Shown: one piece after another, positions 55,111 through 64,000 of the stretch | How positions within the stretch are numbered: the first letter of the stretch is position 1 | Layout of the letters: every line of letters starts with the position of its first letter | DNA from: Betaproteobacteria bacterium | Lineage (GTDB): Bacteria; Pseudomonadota; Gammaproteobacteria; Burkholderiales; UBA3065 | NCBI GenBank assembly: GCA_027490755.1 | Contig: JAIXXL010000024.1 | Location: forward strand, 56,996-120,995 | Length of the DNA: 64,000 nt | Reading direction: 5' to 3' | Position numbers and translations under genes: made by a program | The notes under the pieces: generated by a model | The model's input: the letters and a program-made list of their open reading frames with translations, nothing else | Database searches by the model: none | What the model was told of the DNA's origin: nothing

Positions 55111-56598
55111 ATGGTCACCAGCCAACTCCCGCTCCTCACCCTCGCCATCTGGGTGCCCATCGTCTTCGGCCTGGCCGTGCTCGCGGTCGGCCGCGACGCT
55201 GCGCCCTCCAACGCGCGCTGGCTTGCCCTGATCGGCGCAGTGGCTGGTTTTGCCATCACCGTGCCGCTGATGACCGGCTTCGACACCTCGACCGCCGCGC
55301 TGCAGTTTGTCGAGGACCGGCCGTGGGTCCCAGCCTTCAACATCCGCTATCAGCTGGGCGTGGACGGCATCGCCATGCCGTTCGTGGTGCTCAACAGCTT
55401 CATGACCATCTTCGTGGTGGTGGCTGCGTGGGAGGTCATCACCAGCCGCGTGTCGCAGTATCTGGCGGCATTCCTGATCATGAGCGGGCTGATCAACGGC
55501 GTCTTCGCTGCCGCCGACGCCATCCTGTTCTACGTCTTCTTCGAAGCGATGCTGATCCCGATGTACATCATCATCGGCGTCTGGGGTGGGCCCAACCGCG
55601 TCTACGCGGCGATCAAGTTCTTCCTCTACACCCTGCTTGGCTCGCTGCTGACGCTGGTCGCGCTGATCTATCTGTTCTACCGCTCCGAGGGCAGCTTCCA
55701 GATCGCCGACTACCACATGCTGCCGCTGACGCTGCAGGAGCAGATCCTGATCTTCCTGGCGTTCCTGATGGCGTTCGCGGTGAAGGTGCCGATGTGGCCG
55801 GTGCACACCTGGTTGCCGGACGCTCACGTCGAGGCGCCGACCGGCGGCTCGGTGGTGCTCGCGGCGATCACGCTCAAGGTGGGCGCCTACGGTTTCCTGC
55901 GTTTCTCGCTGCCGATCGCGCCCGATGCGTCGCACGAACTGGCCGGCTTGATCATCGCGCTGTCTCTCATCGCCGTGGTCTACATCGGACTGGTGGCGCT
56001 GGTGCAGGCCGACATGAAGAAACTGGTGGCGTACTCCTCGATCGCCCACATGGGCTTCGTCACGCTTGGCTTCTTCATGTTCGAGCCGCTCTCGGTGGAG
56101 GGTGGCATCGTGCAGATGATCTCGCACGGCTTCATCTCCGGCGCCATGTTCCTTTGCATCGGCGTGCTCTACGACCGCATGCACAGCCGGCAGATCGCCG
56201 ACTACGGCGGCGTGGTCAACCGCATGCCGACCTTCGCCGCATTCTTCTTGCTGTTCGCCATGGCCAACGCCGGCCTGCCCGCAACCTCGGGCTTCGTCGG
56301 TGAGTTCATGGTGATCCTCGGCGCGGTGCAGGTGAACTTCTGGTACGCATTCGCGGCCGCCACCACGCTGATCCTCGGCGCCGCCTACACGCTGTGGATG
56401 TACAAGCGCGTGGTCTTTGGCGACATCGCCAACCATCACGTTGAAGAACTGCAGGACATCAACCGCCGCGAGTTCCTGATGCTTGCCACGCTGGCCTTCT
56501 GCGTGCTGGCGATGGGCCTGTGGCCGGCCCCGGTGACCGACGTGATGCACGCGTCCGTCGACAACCTGCTCCACCACGTCGCGCAGAGCAAACTGTGA
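55111..56598 (+). CDS. nuoM: NADH-quinone oxidoreductase subunit M
   Basis: 495 residues from ATG at 55111, two bases after nuoL; an in-frame TTG at 55093 is less likely. Antiporter-like. Conserved: [21 protein letters not shown] (key glutamate), [20 protein letters not shown] and [13 protein letters not shown]. Its stop overlaps the nuoN start (GTGA). Confidence 0.97.
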   Translation: MVTSQLPLLTLAIWVPIVFGLAVLAVGRDAAPSNARWLALIGAVAGFAITVPLMTGFDTSTAALQFVEDRPWVPAFNIRYQLGVDGIAMPFVVLNSFMTIFVVVAAWEVITSRVSQYLAAFLIMSGLINGVFAAADAILFYVFFEAMLIPMYIIIGVWGGPNRVYAAIKFFLYTLLGSLLTLVALIYLFYRSEGSFQIADYHMLPLTLQEQILIFLAFLMAFAVKVPMWPVHTWLPDAHVEAPTGGSVVLAAITLKVGAYGFLRFSLPIAPDASHELAGLIIALSLIAVVYIGLVALVQADMKKLVAYSSIAHMGFVTLGFFMFEPLSVEGGIVQMISHGFISGAMFLCIGVLYDRMHSRQIADYGGVVNRMPTFAAFFLLFAMANAGLPATSGFVGEFMVILGAVQVNFWYAFAAATTLILGAAYTLWMYKRVVFGDIANHHVEELQDINRREFLMLATLAFCVLAMGLWPAPVTDVMHASVDNLLHHVAQSKL

Positions 56599-58040
56599 TC
56601 CCTACCTTCGCCGATTACTTCGCTGCGCTGCCCGAGATCGTCCTGCTCGGGATGACGTCTCTGATCCTGATCCTGGACCTGTTCCTCAAGGACCATCAGC
56701 GCAACACCACCTACCTGCTGACGCAGTTTGCGCTGCTGTTGACCGCCGTCATCACGGTCTTCACCGTACAGGGACGTCCGGTGTTCGCTTTCAACGGCCT
56801 GGTGGTCGACGACCTGATGTCGGACGTACTGAAAGTGATGATCTACCTCGCGGTGACCATCGCCCTGGTCTACGTGCGTGCGTACAACGCCGCGCGCGGC
56901 CTGTTCACCGGTGAGTTCTTCACGCTGGCCCTCTTCGCCACGCTCGGCATGGTGGTGATGGTCTCGGCCAACCACTTCCTGACGCTGTACATCGGGCTCG
57001 AGCTGCTGTCGCTGAGCCTCTACGCCATGGTCGCCCTGCAGCGCGATTCGGCCAGGGCCACCGAGGCGGCGATGAAGTACTTCGTGCTCGGTGCGCTCGC
57101 CTCGGGGATGCTGCTCTACGGCATGTCGATGCTGTACGGCGCAACTGGCTCGCTCGACCTCGAGTCGGTGTCGGCGGCGTTGGCCAGCGGCTTGGGCTCG
57201 TCGAACGTGCTCGCCTTTGGTCTGGTGTTCGTGGTGGCGGGCATCGCCTTCAAGCTGGGCGTGGCGCCGTTCCACATGTGGGTGCCGGACGTCTACCAGG
57301 GCGCTCCGACCTCGGTTACGTTGTTTGTAGGCAGTGCCCCCAAGATCGCCGCCTTCGCCTTCACCCTGCGACTGTTGGTCAACGGTATGGAGCCGCTGGT
57401 GGCCGACTGGCAGGGGATGCTGATCGTGCTCGCGGTGGCCTCGATGGTGCTGGGCAATCTGGCCGCCATCGCGCAGACCAACCTGAAGCGCATGCTGGCC
57501 TACTCGACCATCTCGCACATGGGCTTCGTGCTGCTTGGCGTGCTGTCGGGCAGCCTCAACGGCTACGCCTCGGCCATGTTCTACGTGCTGGTCTATGTTC
57601 TCACCGCATTGGCCGGGTTCGGCGTCATCCTGCTGCTCAGCCGTGAGGGTTTCGAGTCGGAGGAGCTTGACGACCTGAAAGGCCTGAACCGGCGCAGCCC
57701 GTGGTTCGCCTTCATCATGCTGCTGGTCATGTTCTCGATGGCGGGCGTGCCGCCCCTGGCGGGCTTCTTCGCCAAGCTCTCGGTGCTGCAGGCGGCGCTG
57801 CAGCAGGGCCTGCTGTGGCTGGTGGTGTTGGCGGTGATGATGTCGCTGATCGGCGCTTTCTACTACCTGCGTGTGGTCAAGCTGATGTACTTCGACGACC
57901 CACAGCATCAGGAGCCGATCCGGCCGCTGGGCGACATGCGGATGATGCTCTCGGCGAACGGGGTGGGTTTGCTGTTGCTGGGCGTCGCGCCACAACCGCT
58001 GCTGACCCTGTGCATGGTGGCCATCAGCCACTCTATGTAG
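56595..58040 (+). CDS. nuoN: NADH-quinone oxidoreductase subunit N
   Basis: 481 residues from a GTG at 56595 ([18 protein letters not shown]). Third antiporter-like subunit: [37 protein letters not shown] and [13 protein letters not shown] are conserved. Last nuo gene; terminator follows. Confidence 0.97.
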   Translation: MIPTFADYFAALPEIVLLGMTSLILILDLFLKDHQRNTTYLLTQFALLLTAVITVFTVQGRPVFAFNGLVVDDLMSDVLKVMIYLAVTIALVYVRAYNAARGLFTGEFFTLALFATLGMVVMVSANHFLTLYIGLELLSLSLYAMVALQRDSARATEAAMKYFVLGALASGMLLYGMSMLYGATGSLDLESVSAALASGLGSSNVLAFGLVFVVAGIAFKLGVAPFHMWVPDVYQGAPTSVTLFVGSAPKIAAFAFTLRLLVNGMEPLVADWQGMLIVLAVASMVLGNLAAIAQTNLKRMLAYSTISHMGFVLLGVLSGSLNGYASAMFYVLVYVLTALAGFGVILLLSREGFESEELDDLKGLNRRSPWFAFIMLLVMFSMAGVPPLAGFFAKLSVLQAALQQGLLWLVVLAVMMSLIGAFYYLRVVKLMYFDDPQHQEPIRPLGDMRMMLSANGVGLLLLGVAPQPLLTLCMVAISHSM

Positions 58041-58097
58041 CCACCCGGCGCATCGGCCGGATGGCCGATGCCGGCCGCCTGAGGGCGGGGGCAGACT

Positions 58098-58125
58098 GAA
58101 AGGGCCGGGCTATCCGGCCCTTTCC
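58098..58125 (+). terminator. Terminator after nuoN
   Basis: The stem GAAAGGGCCGG/CCGGCCCTTTC with a GCTAT loop. The following bases are T-poor (CGCTTC), so it may be a weak terminator or an RNA-stabilising hairpin. Confidence 0.6.
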
Positions 58126-58144
58126 GCTTCCGGAGCCCCCCATC

Positions 58145-58825
58145 ATGGCCATCCTGCCAGCCCTCGTTTGCCGCGGCCTGCTGACCCTCGCTTTCACGTT
58201 GGCGCTGCTGGCGCCATCCGCTGTGCCCGCGGTCGACCTCAATACTGCCGACAGCGAGGCCTTGCAGGGGGTGCCTGGCATCGGTCCCGGCAAGGCGCGG
58301 GCCATCATAGATTCGCGGCGTCGCGAAGGGCCGTTCCGCAGCGTCGACGACCTCGGACGCGTCAAGGGCTTCGGGCCAAAGACCATGGACCGTTTGCGGC
58401 CTCACCTGTCGGTCGGCGGTGGACTGGCTCCCGCTGCCCCGAACTCGGCGAACCCGGTGATCCTGGCATCGCCACGGCGGTATCATCACGCTCCCCCGCA
58501 GAACTCCGACAGCCATGGCCGAACGCCCCCAATACAAGACCGTCGAGGACTTCATCGGCAACACACCACTGGTGCGCCTGCAGCGTCTGCCTGGCCAGAC
58601 CAGCAACGTGGTGCTTGGCAAGCTCGAGGGCAACAACCCGGCGGGTTCGGTGAAGGACCGCCCAGCGCTGTCGATGATCCGCGAAGCCGAGGCGCGGGGG
58701 CAGATCCGCCCCGGAGATACGCTGATCGAGGCGACCAGCGGCAACACCGGCATCGCGCTCGCCATGGTGGCGGCGATGCGCGGCTACCGCATGGTGCTGA
58801 TCATGCCCGCCCACATGAGCGTTGA
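58145..58825 (+). CDS. ComEA-like secreted helix-hairpin-helix protein, unusual readthrough end
   Basis: Residues 1-29 are a signal peptide (LTLAFTLALLAPSAVPA). Residues 30-100 hold two helix-hairpin-helix units: VDLNTADSEALQGVPGIG with GKARAIIDSRRREGPF, and VDDLGRVKGFGPKTMDRL. This is the ComEA/YbaV DNA-binding type, normally ending near here. The frame has no stop until 58825, which lies 311 bases inside cysM. The extra 120 or so residues are Arg/His/Pro-rich and look like a shadow frame. A one-base shift near 58455 would give a stop at about 58458. So either the stop was lost or the sequence carries an indel. Function: probably periplasmic DNA binding for uptake. Confidence 0.7.
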   Translation: MAILPALVCRGLLTLAFTLALLAPSAVPAVDLNTADSEALQGVPGIGPGKARAIIDSRRREGPFRSVDDLGRVKGFGPKTMDRLRPHLSVGGGLAPAAPNSANPVILASPRRYHHAPPQNSDSHGRTPPIQDRRGLHRQHTTGAPAASAWPDQQRGAWQARGQQPGGFGEGPPSAVDDPRSRGAGADPPRRYADRGDQRQHRHRARHGGGDARLPHGADHARPHER

Positions 58826-59417
58826 GCGGCAACAGGTGATGAAGGCCTTCGGCGCGGAGTTGGTGCTGGTCAGCCAGGCCGAGGGCATGGAGGGCGCCCG
58901 TGATCTGGCGGATGCCATGCAGGCGCGCGGCGAGGGCGTCATCCTCGACCAGTTCGCCAACCCAGACAATCCGCTTGCGCATTACCGGGGCACGGGCCCC
59001 GAGATCTGGCGTGACACCGCCGGCACCGTGACCCACTTTGTCAGCAGCATGGGCACCACTGGCACCATCATGGGCGTTTCGCGCTACCTCAAGGAGCAGA
59101 ACCCCGACATCCAGATCGTCGGCGTGCAGCCGGAGGAGGGCGCGCAGATCCCCGGCATCCGCAAGTGGCCCGAGGCCTACCTGCCATCCATCTGCGACTT
59201 CTCGCGGGTCGACCGCATGATGTACGTCAGCCAGGCCGAATCAGAAGATACGGCGCGCCGCCTTGCGGCAGAGGAGGGCATCTTCTGCGGTATCTCGGCG
59301 GGTGGCGCGATGGCGGCGGCGCTGCGTCTTTCGGCCGAGGTCAGCAAGGCCACCATCGTCAGCATCGTCTGCGACCGCGGTGACCGTTACCTGTCCACCG
59401 GCGTGTTCCCGGCATGA
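58515..59417 (+). CDS. cysM: Cysteine synthase B (CysM)
   Basis: PLP enzyme making cysteine (or S-sulfocysteine) from O-acetylserine. 300 residues. The PLP lysine is Lys47 in NPAGSVKDRPAL, the substrate loop is EATSGNTGIALA, and the phosphate cup is SSMGTTGTIMGV. MVLIMPAHMSVERQQ favours CysM over CysK. Its start lies inside the long comEA-like frame. Its stop overlaps the exonuclease start. Confidence 0.95.
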   Translation: MAERPQYKTVEDFIGNTPLVRLQRLPGQTSNVVLGKLEGNNPAGSVKDRPALSMIREAEARGQIRPGDTLIEATSGNTGIALAMVAAMRGYRMVLIMPAHMSVERQQVMKAFGAELVLVSQAEGMEGARDLADAMQARGEGVILDQFANPDNPLAHYRGTGPEIWRDTAGTVTHFVSSMGTTGTIMGVSRYLKEQNPDIQIVGVQPEEGAQIPGIRKWPEAYLPSICDFSRVDRMMYVSQAESEDTARRLAAEEGIFCGISAGGAMAAALRLSAEVSKATIVSIVCDRGDRYLSTGVFPA

Positions 59418-60202
59418 CGCCGGTCCTCACCTTTGATATCGAGACCGTGCCGGATGTGACCGGCCTGCGCCGCCTGCTGGGCCTCGGCCCCGAGGTGAGC
59501 GACGCGGCAGTGGCCGAGGCGGCCTTTGATGCTCGCCGGCAAAAGACCGGCGGCAGCGACTTTCTGCCACACCACCAGCACCGTGTGCTGTGTATCTCTT
59601 GCGCGCTGCACACCGCCGATGGCTTCAAGGTGTGGTCGCTGTGTGGCGAGGACGAGGGCAGCCACATCCAGCGTTTCTTCGACGGCGTCGAGCGCTTCAC
59701 GCCCACCCTGGTGAGCTGGAACGGCAGCGGATTCGACCTGCCGGTGTTGGGCTATCGGGGCCTGGTCAATGGCATCCGCGCGCCACGCTTCTGGGATCAG
59801 GGCGACGACGACCGCGAATTCAAGTGGAACAACTACATCAGCCGCTACCACCAGCGCCACACCGACCTCATGGACGTGTTGGCGATGTATGGCCGCGGCG
59901 GCGTGCCGCTGGACGAATTGGCACAGCTGATGGGCTTCCCGGGCAAGCTCGGTATGGATGGCAGCAAGGTCTGGGATGCCTACTGCGGCGGTGGTCTTGA
60001 GGACATCCGGCGCTACTGCGAGACCGACGTCGTAAACACGCATCTGGTCTATCTGGCCTTTCAGCATATGCGTGGGGCGCTCTCCACGGCGAGCTGGAAG
60101 GCTCAGCAGCAGATGATCCGCGACACTCTGGCTACCGTCGCAGAGCCGCATTGGCCGGAGTTCCTCGGCCGCTGGCAGGCCGACCGCACCGCAGGCGCAT
60201 GA
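59414..60202 (+). CDS. Predicted 3'-5' exonuclease (PolB-like)
   Basis: 262 residues. DnaQ-superfamily fold: ExoI FDIETVPD (Asp8, Glu10), Exo[15 protein letters not shown], and ExoIII-type [14 protein letters not shown] near the C-terminus. This matches the PF10108-type predicted exonuclease often found next to rlmD. Biological role unknown; it could act on DNA or RNA. Overlaps cysM and rlmD by four bases each. Confidence 0.9.
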   Translation: MTPVLTFDIETVPDVTGLRRLLGLGPEVSDAAVAEAAFDARRQKTGGSDFLPHHQHRVLCISCALHTADGFKVWSLCGEDEGSHIQRFFDGVERFTPTLVSWNGSGFDLPVLGYRGLVNGIRAPRFWDQGDDDREFKWNNYISRYHQRHTDLMDVLAMYGRGGVPLDELAQLMGFPGKLGMDGSKVWDAYCGGGLEDIRRYCETDVVNTHLVYLAFQHMRGALSTASWKAQQQMIRDTLATVAEPHWPEFLGRWQADRTAGA

Positions 60203-61566
60203 GTCGTCAGGGCGGTGGGGCGCCGGCCGAGGTGCCGGTGCTGTTGGCACGGGTCGAGTCGCTCGACCACGAAGGGCAGGGCGTCGCCCACGTCGACGGC
60301 AAGGTCGTGTTCATCGATGGGGCGCTGCCCGGCGAGACGGTGAGTTACCGCGTCCGCCGCAGCAAGGCGCGCTTCGAGAACGCCGACGTTGTGGATGTGC
60401 TCGTGCCGAGCCCCCTGCGCACGGAACCGCGCTGCGCACACTTCGGTGCCTGTGGCGGGTGCGCCACGCAGCATCTGGATACCGCCGCACAGGTCGCCAT
60501 GAAGCAGCGCGTCCTCGAGGACAGCCTCTGGCACATCGGCCAGGTAAAGGCGGAGCAGATCCTGCCGCCGCTGCATGGTCCGGACTGGGGCTATCGCCAT
60601 CGCGCACGCATGTCGGCAAGATGGATAGCTAAGAAAAACAGTGTGTTGGTTGGTTTTCATGAGAAGCGTTCGAGCTTTATTGCCGACATGCATGGCTGCC
60701 ATGTGCTGCCACCACGTATCGGCCGTCTGGTCGACCCCCTACGCGACCTTATTAGCCAGCTGAGCCTGCGCGAGCGCCTGCCGCAGGTGGAGATCGCCCT
60801 TGGCGATTCGCTCGATGTGCTGGTGTTCCGCGTCATGGACCCGCCGACGTCTGCGGATGAGGCACTGTTCCGAGCCTTCGCCGATCGCTGGGGTGTCAGT
60901 GTGTGGCTGCAGCCCAAGGGCCCCGACACGGTGTTCCGCTTCCATCCGCCGGAGGGCCCGTCGCTCGACTATTGGCTGCCCGACTTTGGTTTGCGCCTGG
61001 AATTCGCGCCGACCGAGTTCACGCAGGTCAACCCGCATATCAACCGCAGCCTGGTGTCGCGAGCCATGCGACTGCTGGACCCGCGACCCGGCGAGCGCGT
61101 TGCCGACTGGTTCTGCGGGCTCGGCAACTTCACCCTCCCGATCGCCCGGCTGGGCGCGGATGTGCTGGGCGTGGAGGGCAGCGCGGCGCTGACGCGGCGC
61201 GCCCTCGCCAATGCCCGGCTGAATGACCTGGAGGCGCGGGTGCGTTTTGCCGAGGCGAACCTGTTCGAGATCGACGAGGCTGGCTTGGCGGCATACGGTC
61301 GCTTCGACAGTTGGCTGGTCGACCCGCCCCGAGACGGTGCCATGGCGCTGTGCAAGGCCATCCCCGAGCATGGCGGCGGGGACGTGGCGCCACAGCGCAT
61401 CGTCTACGTCAGCTGCAACCCGGCGACGCTGGCCCGCGACGCATCGCTGCTGGTGCACACGCGTGGCTACGTGTTGCGCGCCGCAGGCGTTGCGAACATG
61501 TTCCCGCATACCGCACACGTGGAGTCGGTGGCCCTCTTCGAGCGCGATACGCCAAAGCCGGCCTGA
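60199..61566 (+). CDS. rlmD: 23S rRNA (uracil-1939 C5)-methyltransferase
   Basis: RlmD methylates U1939 using SAM and a [4Fe-4S] cluster. 455 residues from ATG at 60199. An N-terminal TRAM domain ([20 protein letters not shown]) is followed by cluster ligands Cys79, Cys85, Cys88 and a later Cys in MHGCHVL. The SAM site is [14 protein letters not shown], and the catalytic cysteine is in [12 protein letters not shown]. Coupled to the exonuclease by an ATGA overlap. Confidence 0.96.
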   Translation: MSRQGGGAPAEVPVLLARVESLDHEGQGVAHVDGKVVFIDGALPGETVSYRVRRSKARFENADVVDVLVPSPLRTEPRCAHFGACGGCATQHLDTAAQVAMKQRVLEDSLWHIGQVKAEQILPPLHGPDWGYRHRARMSARWIAKKNSVLVGFHEKRSSFIADMHGCHVLPPRIGRLVDPLRDLISQLSLRERLPQVEIALGDSLDVLVFRVMDPPTSADEALFRAFADRWGVSVWLQPKGPDTVFRFHPPEGPSLDYWLPDFGLRLEFAPTEFTQVNPHINRSLVSRAMRLLDPRPGERVADWFCGLGNFTLPIARLGADVLGVEGSAALTRRALANARLNDLEARVRFAEANLFEIDEAGLAAYGRFDSWLVDPPRDGAMALCKAIPEHGGGDVAPQRIVYVSCNPATLARDASLLVHTRGYVLRAAGVANMFPHTAHVESVALFERDTPKPA

Positions 61567-61576
61567 GGCCGGAAAC

Positions 61577-61603
61577 GAAAAGCGGCCCCTCGGGGCCGCC
61601 TCT
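61577..61603. terminator. Bidirectional terminator between rlmD and yccA
   Basis: The perfect stem GCGGCCCC/GGGGCCGC. On the minus strand it is followed by TTTTCGTTTCC, an excellent end for yccA. On the plus strand the tail (CTCTCGCT) is weak. Confidence 0.7.
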
Positions 61604-61621
61604 CGCTACCTGAGAGCCTGA

Positions 61622-62311
61622 CTATTCGCGGTCGCCGGCGAAGGCCAGCAGCAGCTGCAGCAGGTTGACGAACAGGTTGTAGATGTCGAGGTAGATGGCC
61701 ATGGTTGCCATCACGTAGTTGGTCTCGCCACCCTGCACAACGCGCGACACGTCGTAGAGGATGAACCCCGAAAAGATCAGCACGGCCAGCGCCGAGATGG
61801 TCAGTGCCAACGCCGGTACCTGAAAGAACAGGTTGGCGAGGCTGGCGACGATCAGCAAGACCAGACCGATGAGCAAGAATTTGCCCATGTTGGTGAAGTC
61901 GCGGCCCGAGACGGTGGCGATGCTGGCCAGCACGAAGAAGACCAGCGCGGTGCCGCCAGCAGCGATACCCACCAGCTGTCCGCCGTTGGAGAAACCAGCG
62001 GCATGCTGCAGGATCGGGCCGAGGAACACGCCCATGACGAAGGTGAAGCCAAGCAGGAGGAACACGCCGGCCATGCTGTTGCGCAGCGCCGAGACTCCGA
62101 ACATCAGGCCGAACATCACCGCGATCATCAGCAGCGTGCTCATCAGCGGGCTCTGGGCCATGAACGCAAAACTCATAGATTGCCCGATGAAGGCGCCGAT
62201 GATGGTGGGCACCAGCGAGATGGCAAGTAGCCAGTAGGTGTTGCGCAGGACGCGGTTGGCAGAACTGCTGACGACAACAGTACCGTTGTCAAATCCGACG
62301 GGGGTAGTCAT
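61622..62311 (-). CDS. Bax inhibitor-1/YccA family membrane protein
   Basis: 229 residues, seven membrane helices starting after VLRNTYWLLAISLVPTIIGAF and ending FVNLLQLLLAFAGDRE. The late acidic pair region (SGFILYDVSRVVQGG) contains the pH-sensing aspartates of the TMBIM fold. In E. coli the homologue YccA modulates FtsH, which is encoded about 32 kb away. Possibly involved in calcium leak or membrane-protein quality control. Confidence 0.9.
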   Translation of the reverse strand: MTTPVGFDNGTVVVSSSANRVLRNTYWLLAISLVPTIIGAFIGQSMSFAFMAQSPLMSTLLMIAVMFGLMFGVSALRNSMAGVFLLLGFTFVMGVFLGPILQHAAGFSNGGQLVGIAAGGTALVFFVLASIATVSGRDFTNMGKFLLIGLVLLIVASLANLFFQVPALALTISALAVLIFSGFILYDVSRVVQGGETNYVMATMAIYLDIYNLFVNLLQLLLAFAGDRE

Positions 62312-62470
62312 TGCGGATGGACTCCTTACAGAAAAAGACCGTACTTAAGACTACGCAAGAGGGGTCCGAGTTTCAATTACGCGGGGATGACACGCGACAA
62401 GATTGATGAGTACCGGGTTTTCGGGCACGGTGCGGCAAGGACGCGAGCGCCGCAGTAGAATCTGACGCGA

Positions 62471-62560
62471 GGAAGCGTGGCAGAGCGGTTGAATGCACCG
62501 GTCTTGAAAACCGGCAGGGGTGCGAGCCCCTCGTGAGTTCGAATCTCACCGCTTCCGCCA
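62471..62560 (+). tRNA. tRNA-Ser (anticodon UGA)
   Basis: Class II tRNA: acceptor GGAAGCG/CGCTTCC, anticodon stem CCGGT/ACCGG with loop CTTGAAA (anticodon TGA), long variable arm, T-loop TTCGAAT, encoded CCA. A -10-like TAGAAT lies at 62456-62461. Confidence 0.95.
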
Positions 62561-62564
62561 ACCA

Positions 62565-63143
62565 CTAGCCCCCGAACGGTGCCACCCCGACCAGCATGGC
62601 GTGGCCCACAAACGCGAACCAGATACCTGCGCCGGCCCCGATCAGGATGGTTGCGAGTGTTGCCGCCGTGCTGGTGGCGGCCGCGGCTCCGGGCGCCGGT
62701 TGGCGTCGCCGCGCGGCGCGGAACACCAGGATGGCCCACACCAGGATGGCCGCGAACAGGATCATCGAGACCAGATCGCCGTTGGCTAGCAGGTGGGCAA
62801 GGGCCCAGACCTTGACGCCGATGGTCATGGGGTGTCCGACGCGGGCGCGGATGGCATTGCCGGGAATGCCTGACGCCGCCAGAAAGACGAAGGCGACGAT
62901 GTTGAGCAGTGCCGCGACGTGCATCAGTGCCTGCGGGGGGCTCCAGATCACGGCTGACGTGGGCCGCGCCTCGCCGTAGCCTTGCACCAGCAGCCAGAAG
63001 CCGACCAGCGAGATGACGCTGTAGAGGCCCTTCCAACCCAAGGCGCCGATGCGGGCGATCGTTGCCTGGCGCATGCCGGGGTAAAGCGCTTGCGCCGAGT
63101 GCATGGCAAGGAACACAAGGAGGCCGGCGAGGAAGGTGGTCAT
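62565..63143 (-). CDS. NnrU family membrane protein
   Basis: 192 residues from ATG at 63143. Hydrophobic from the start (TTFLAGLLVFLAMHSAQALYPG), with about five helices. SLVGFWLLVQGYGEARPTSAVIW and IRARVGHPMTIGVKVWALAHLLANGD fit NnrU/MAPEG-like isoprenylcysteine-methyltransferase-related proteins. NnrU is linked to nitric-oxide respiration in denitrifiers, but no nor or nir genes are in view, so the role here is open. Confidence 0.88.
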   Translation of the reverse strand: MTTFLAGLLVFLAMHSAQALYPGMRQATIARIGALGWKGLYSVISLVGFWLLVQGYGEARPTSAVIWSPPQALMHVAALLNIVAFVFLAASGIPGNAIRARVGHPMTIGVKVWALAHLLANGDLVSMILFAAILVWAILVFRAARRRQPAPGAAAATSTAATLATILIGAGAGIWFAFVGHAMLVGVAPFGG

Positions 63144-63279
63144 GGGACGGTTCCTGGGTGGGATGCGCGGATTCTCGCACCGCTTGAGTTGGTTCGCCGC
63201 GTTCTGATGCGCCGCCGCCCGCCGGCGTGTGGCCGAGCCGGGCTGGAAGCCGCGCGTCTGGCTCGATAGAGTGGCGCCC

Positions 63280-63918
63280 ATGTCAGAACCTGCCGCAACC
63301 CCGGAAAACACCAGCCTGCCGTCGCGGCTTGCACCTCTGCTGCCGGTCGTGTTGGCGTATCGCGCCCGCTGGGCGCTGGCCTTGTTCGTGCTGTTGGCGG
63401 CGGCAGCGGCCACCCTCGCGGTGCCGCAAGCGTTCCACCTTCTGATCGATACCAGCCTCACGTCGGCGGCGGTCGGTACGCGCTTCCTGCAGTTGGTTGG
63501 CGTGGCGGTGCTCCTGGCCTTGTTCACCACGATGCGCTTCTGCCTGATGGCTTGGCTTGGGGAGCGGGTGGTGGCCGACATCCGCGAGTGCGTGTTCTCG
63601 GCCGTGTTGACCCAACCGCCGGTTTTCTTCGAGACGCTGCGCGTGAGCGAGGTACTGTCGCGCCTGAGCGCCGATACCACGCTAGTGCAGACACTGGCCG
63701 GTACCAGCGTATCCATGGTCTTGCGCAGCGGTGTGGTGCTGCCGATGTGGGCGATGGGCCGCCACTTGCGCCGTAGGTCGCGTCATCCAGCGGTCAGGGT
63801 GTCGACCTCCCGTAAATTGGGTCCGTGGATAGCTGGGGTCTTCTGGGCAAACTACGCCCTGGGAGGCCCGCGATGCGCAAAAGCAAGTTCAGTGAGAGTC
63901 AGATTGTCCACACGTTGA
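63280..63918 (+). pseudogene. ABC exporter transmembrane half, truncated by an IS3-family element
   Basis: Starts at ATG 63280 (SEPAATPENTSLPSRLAPLL). Helices LALFVLLAAAAATLAVPQAF and LQLVGVAVLLALFTTMRFCL are followed by the ABC type-1 exporter motifs ERVVADIRECVFSAVLTQPPVFF and EVLSRLSADTTLVQTLAGTSVSM. Family similarity ends near residue 155 (about 63745). The frame then enters foreign sequence and stops at 63918. No ATP-binding domain is present, although this family normally continues for over 400 more residues. Cause: the adjoining insertion element. Confidence 0.8.
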
Positions 63919-64000
63919 AGCAGGCGGAGGGCAGGTGAAGGATGTCTGTCGGGAACTGGGGCTATCGGACGCGATGTATTACGCGTGGAGGTCGAAGTAC
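63800..64000 (+). mobile_element. IS3-family insertion sequence, left end (cut by window)
   Basis: The left boundary is uncertain, between about 63745 and 63800; a plausible terminal TGTCGACCTCCCG begins at 63800. An orfA-type transposase gene starts at 63873. The right end, orfB and target duplication lie outside the window. Confidence 0.65.
63873..64000 (+). pseudogene. IS3 OrfA transposase, frameshifted, partial
   Basis: The ATG at 63873 begins RKSKFSESQIVHTLKQAEG, the typical IS3 OrfA helix-turn-helix start. The frame hits TGA at 63936-63938. The family sequence resumes one frame back from 63932 (QVKDVCRELGLSDAMYYAWR). Compared with usual OrfA proteins about seven bases seem to be missing at 63930-63932. 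This is not the usual site of IS3 programmed frameshifting, so this copy is probably inactive. Confidence 0.7.

Noticed and set aside
55048..56577. 509-codon open frame antisense to nuoM
   Set aside because: Same artefact: composition follows the opposite strand of nuoM, and no family features are seen.
63930..63940. Programmed -1 frameshift in IS3 orfA
   Set aside because: Too early: programmed shifting occurs near the end of orfA, and there is no slippery A-tract; missing bases fit a deletion better.

Overview
The window is a GC-rich (about two thirds G+C), densely packed chromosomal segment from a Gram-negative proteobacterium. Gene order points to a betaproteobacterium, near the Rhodocyclales/Nitrosomonadales type. 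Supporting blocks are ybgC-tolQRAB-pal-cpoB-queE-queC, rplM-rpsI-argC-erpA-anmK, yhbY/rlmE-ftsH-folP-glmM and tpiA-secG-tRNA-Leu-nuoA to nuoN. Coq7 (ubiquinone synthesis), NnrU and a complete 14-subunit complex I indicate a respiring organism. The taxonomic placement is inferred from gene order alone; no search was run.

Layout. 0-3 kb: a truncated WYL regulator, two small envelope proteins, tRNA-Leu(CAA), and a protein joining a degenerate BLUF photoreceptor-like domain to a helix-turn-helix. 3-9 kb: queA-tgt-yajC-secD-secF and a DedA protein. 9-13 kb: purB, mutM, a repeat-bearing intergenic stretch, coq7 and an OsmC-family gene. 13-18 kb: rplM-rpsI, argC, erpA, then anmK and an M23 peptidase on the minus strand. 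18-26 kb: mutY-ybgC, the Tol-Pal system and queE-queC. 26-34 kb: uspA-terC, thyA-folA, yhbY, rlmE, ftsH, folP and glmM. 34-42 kb: a minus-strand arsJ plus its GAPDH partner, divergent from a phosphate-type porin and pstSCAB. 42-58 kb: tpiA, secG, tRNA-Leu(GAG) and nuoABCDEFGHIJKLMN. 58-64 kb: a ComEA-like gene, cysM, a 3'-5' exonuclease, rlmD, a Bax-inhibitor-like protein, tRNA-Ser(UGA), an NnrU-family gene, and an ABC transporter interrupted by an IS3-family element.

How the genes work together. queA and tgt (3-5 kb) and queE and queC (24.5-26 kb) cover both ends of queuosine synthesis. YajC-SecD-SecF and SecG belong to the Sec translocon. TolQRAB-Pal-CpoB maintain the outer membrane during division. 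The porin and PstSCAB form a phosphate route from outer membrane to cytoplasm. The neighbouring GAPDH-ArsJ pair would detoxify arsenate, the phosphate analogue that the same route admits. Pho-box-like half-sites lie before the porin and before pstS.

Most of the window is conserved housekeeping DNA, and I do not see a clearly new multi-gene system. The most interesting items are the BLUF-like/HTH protein that has lost the photoactive Tyr and Gln, the arsenate-detoxification pair beside phosphate uptake, the comEA-like frame that runs far into cysM, and the IS3-disrupted transporter at the right end.
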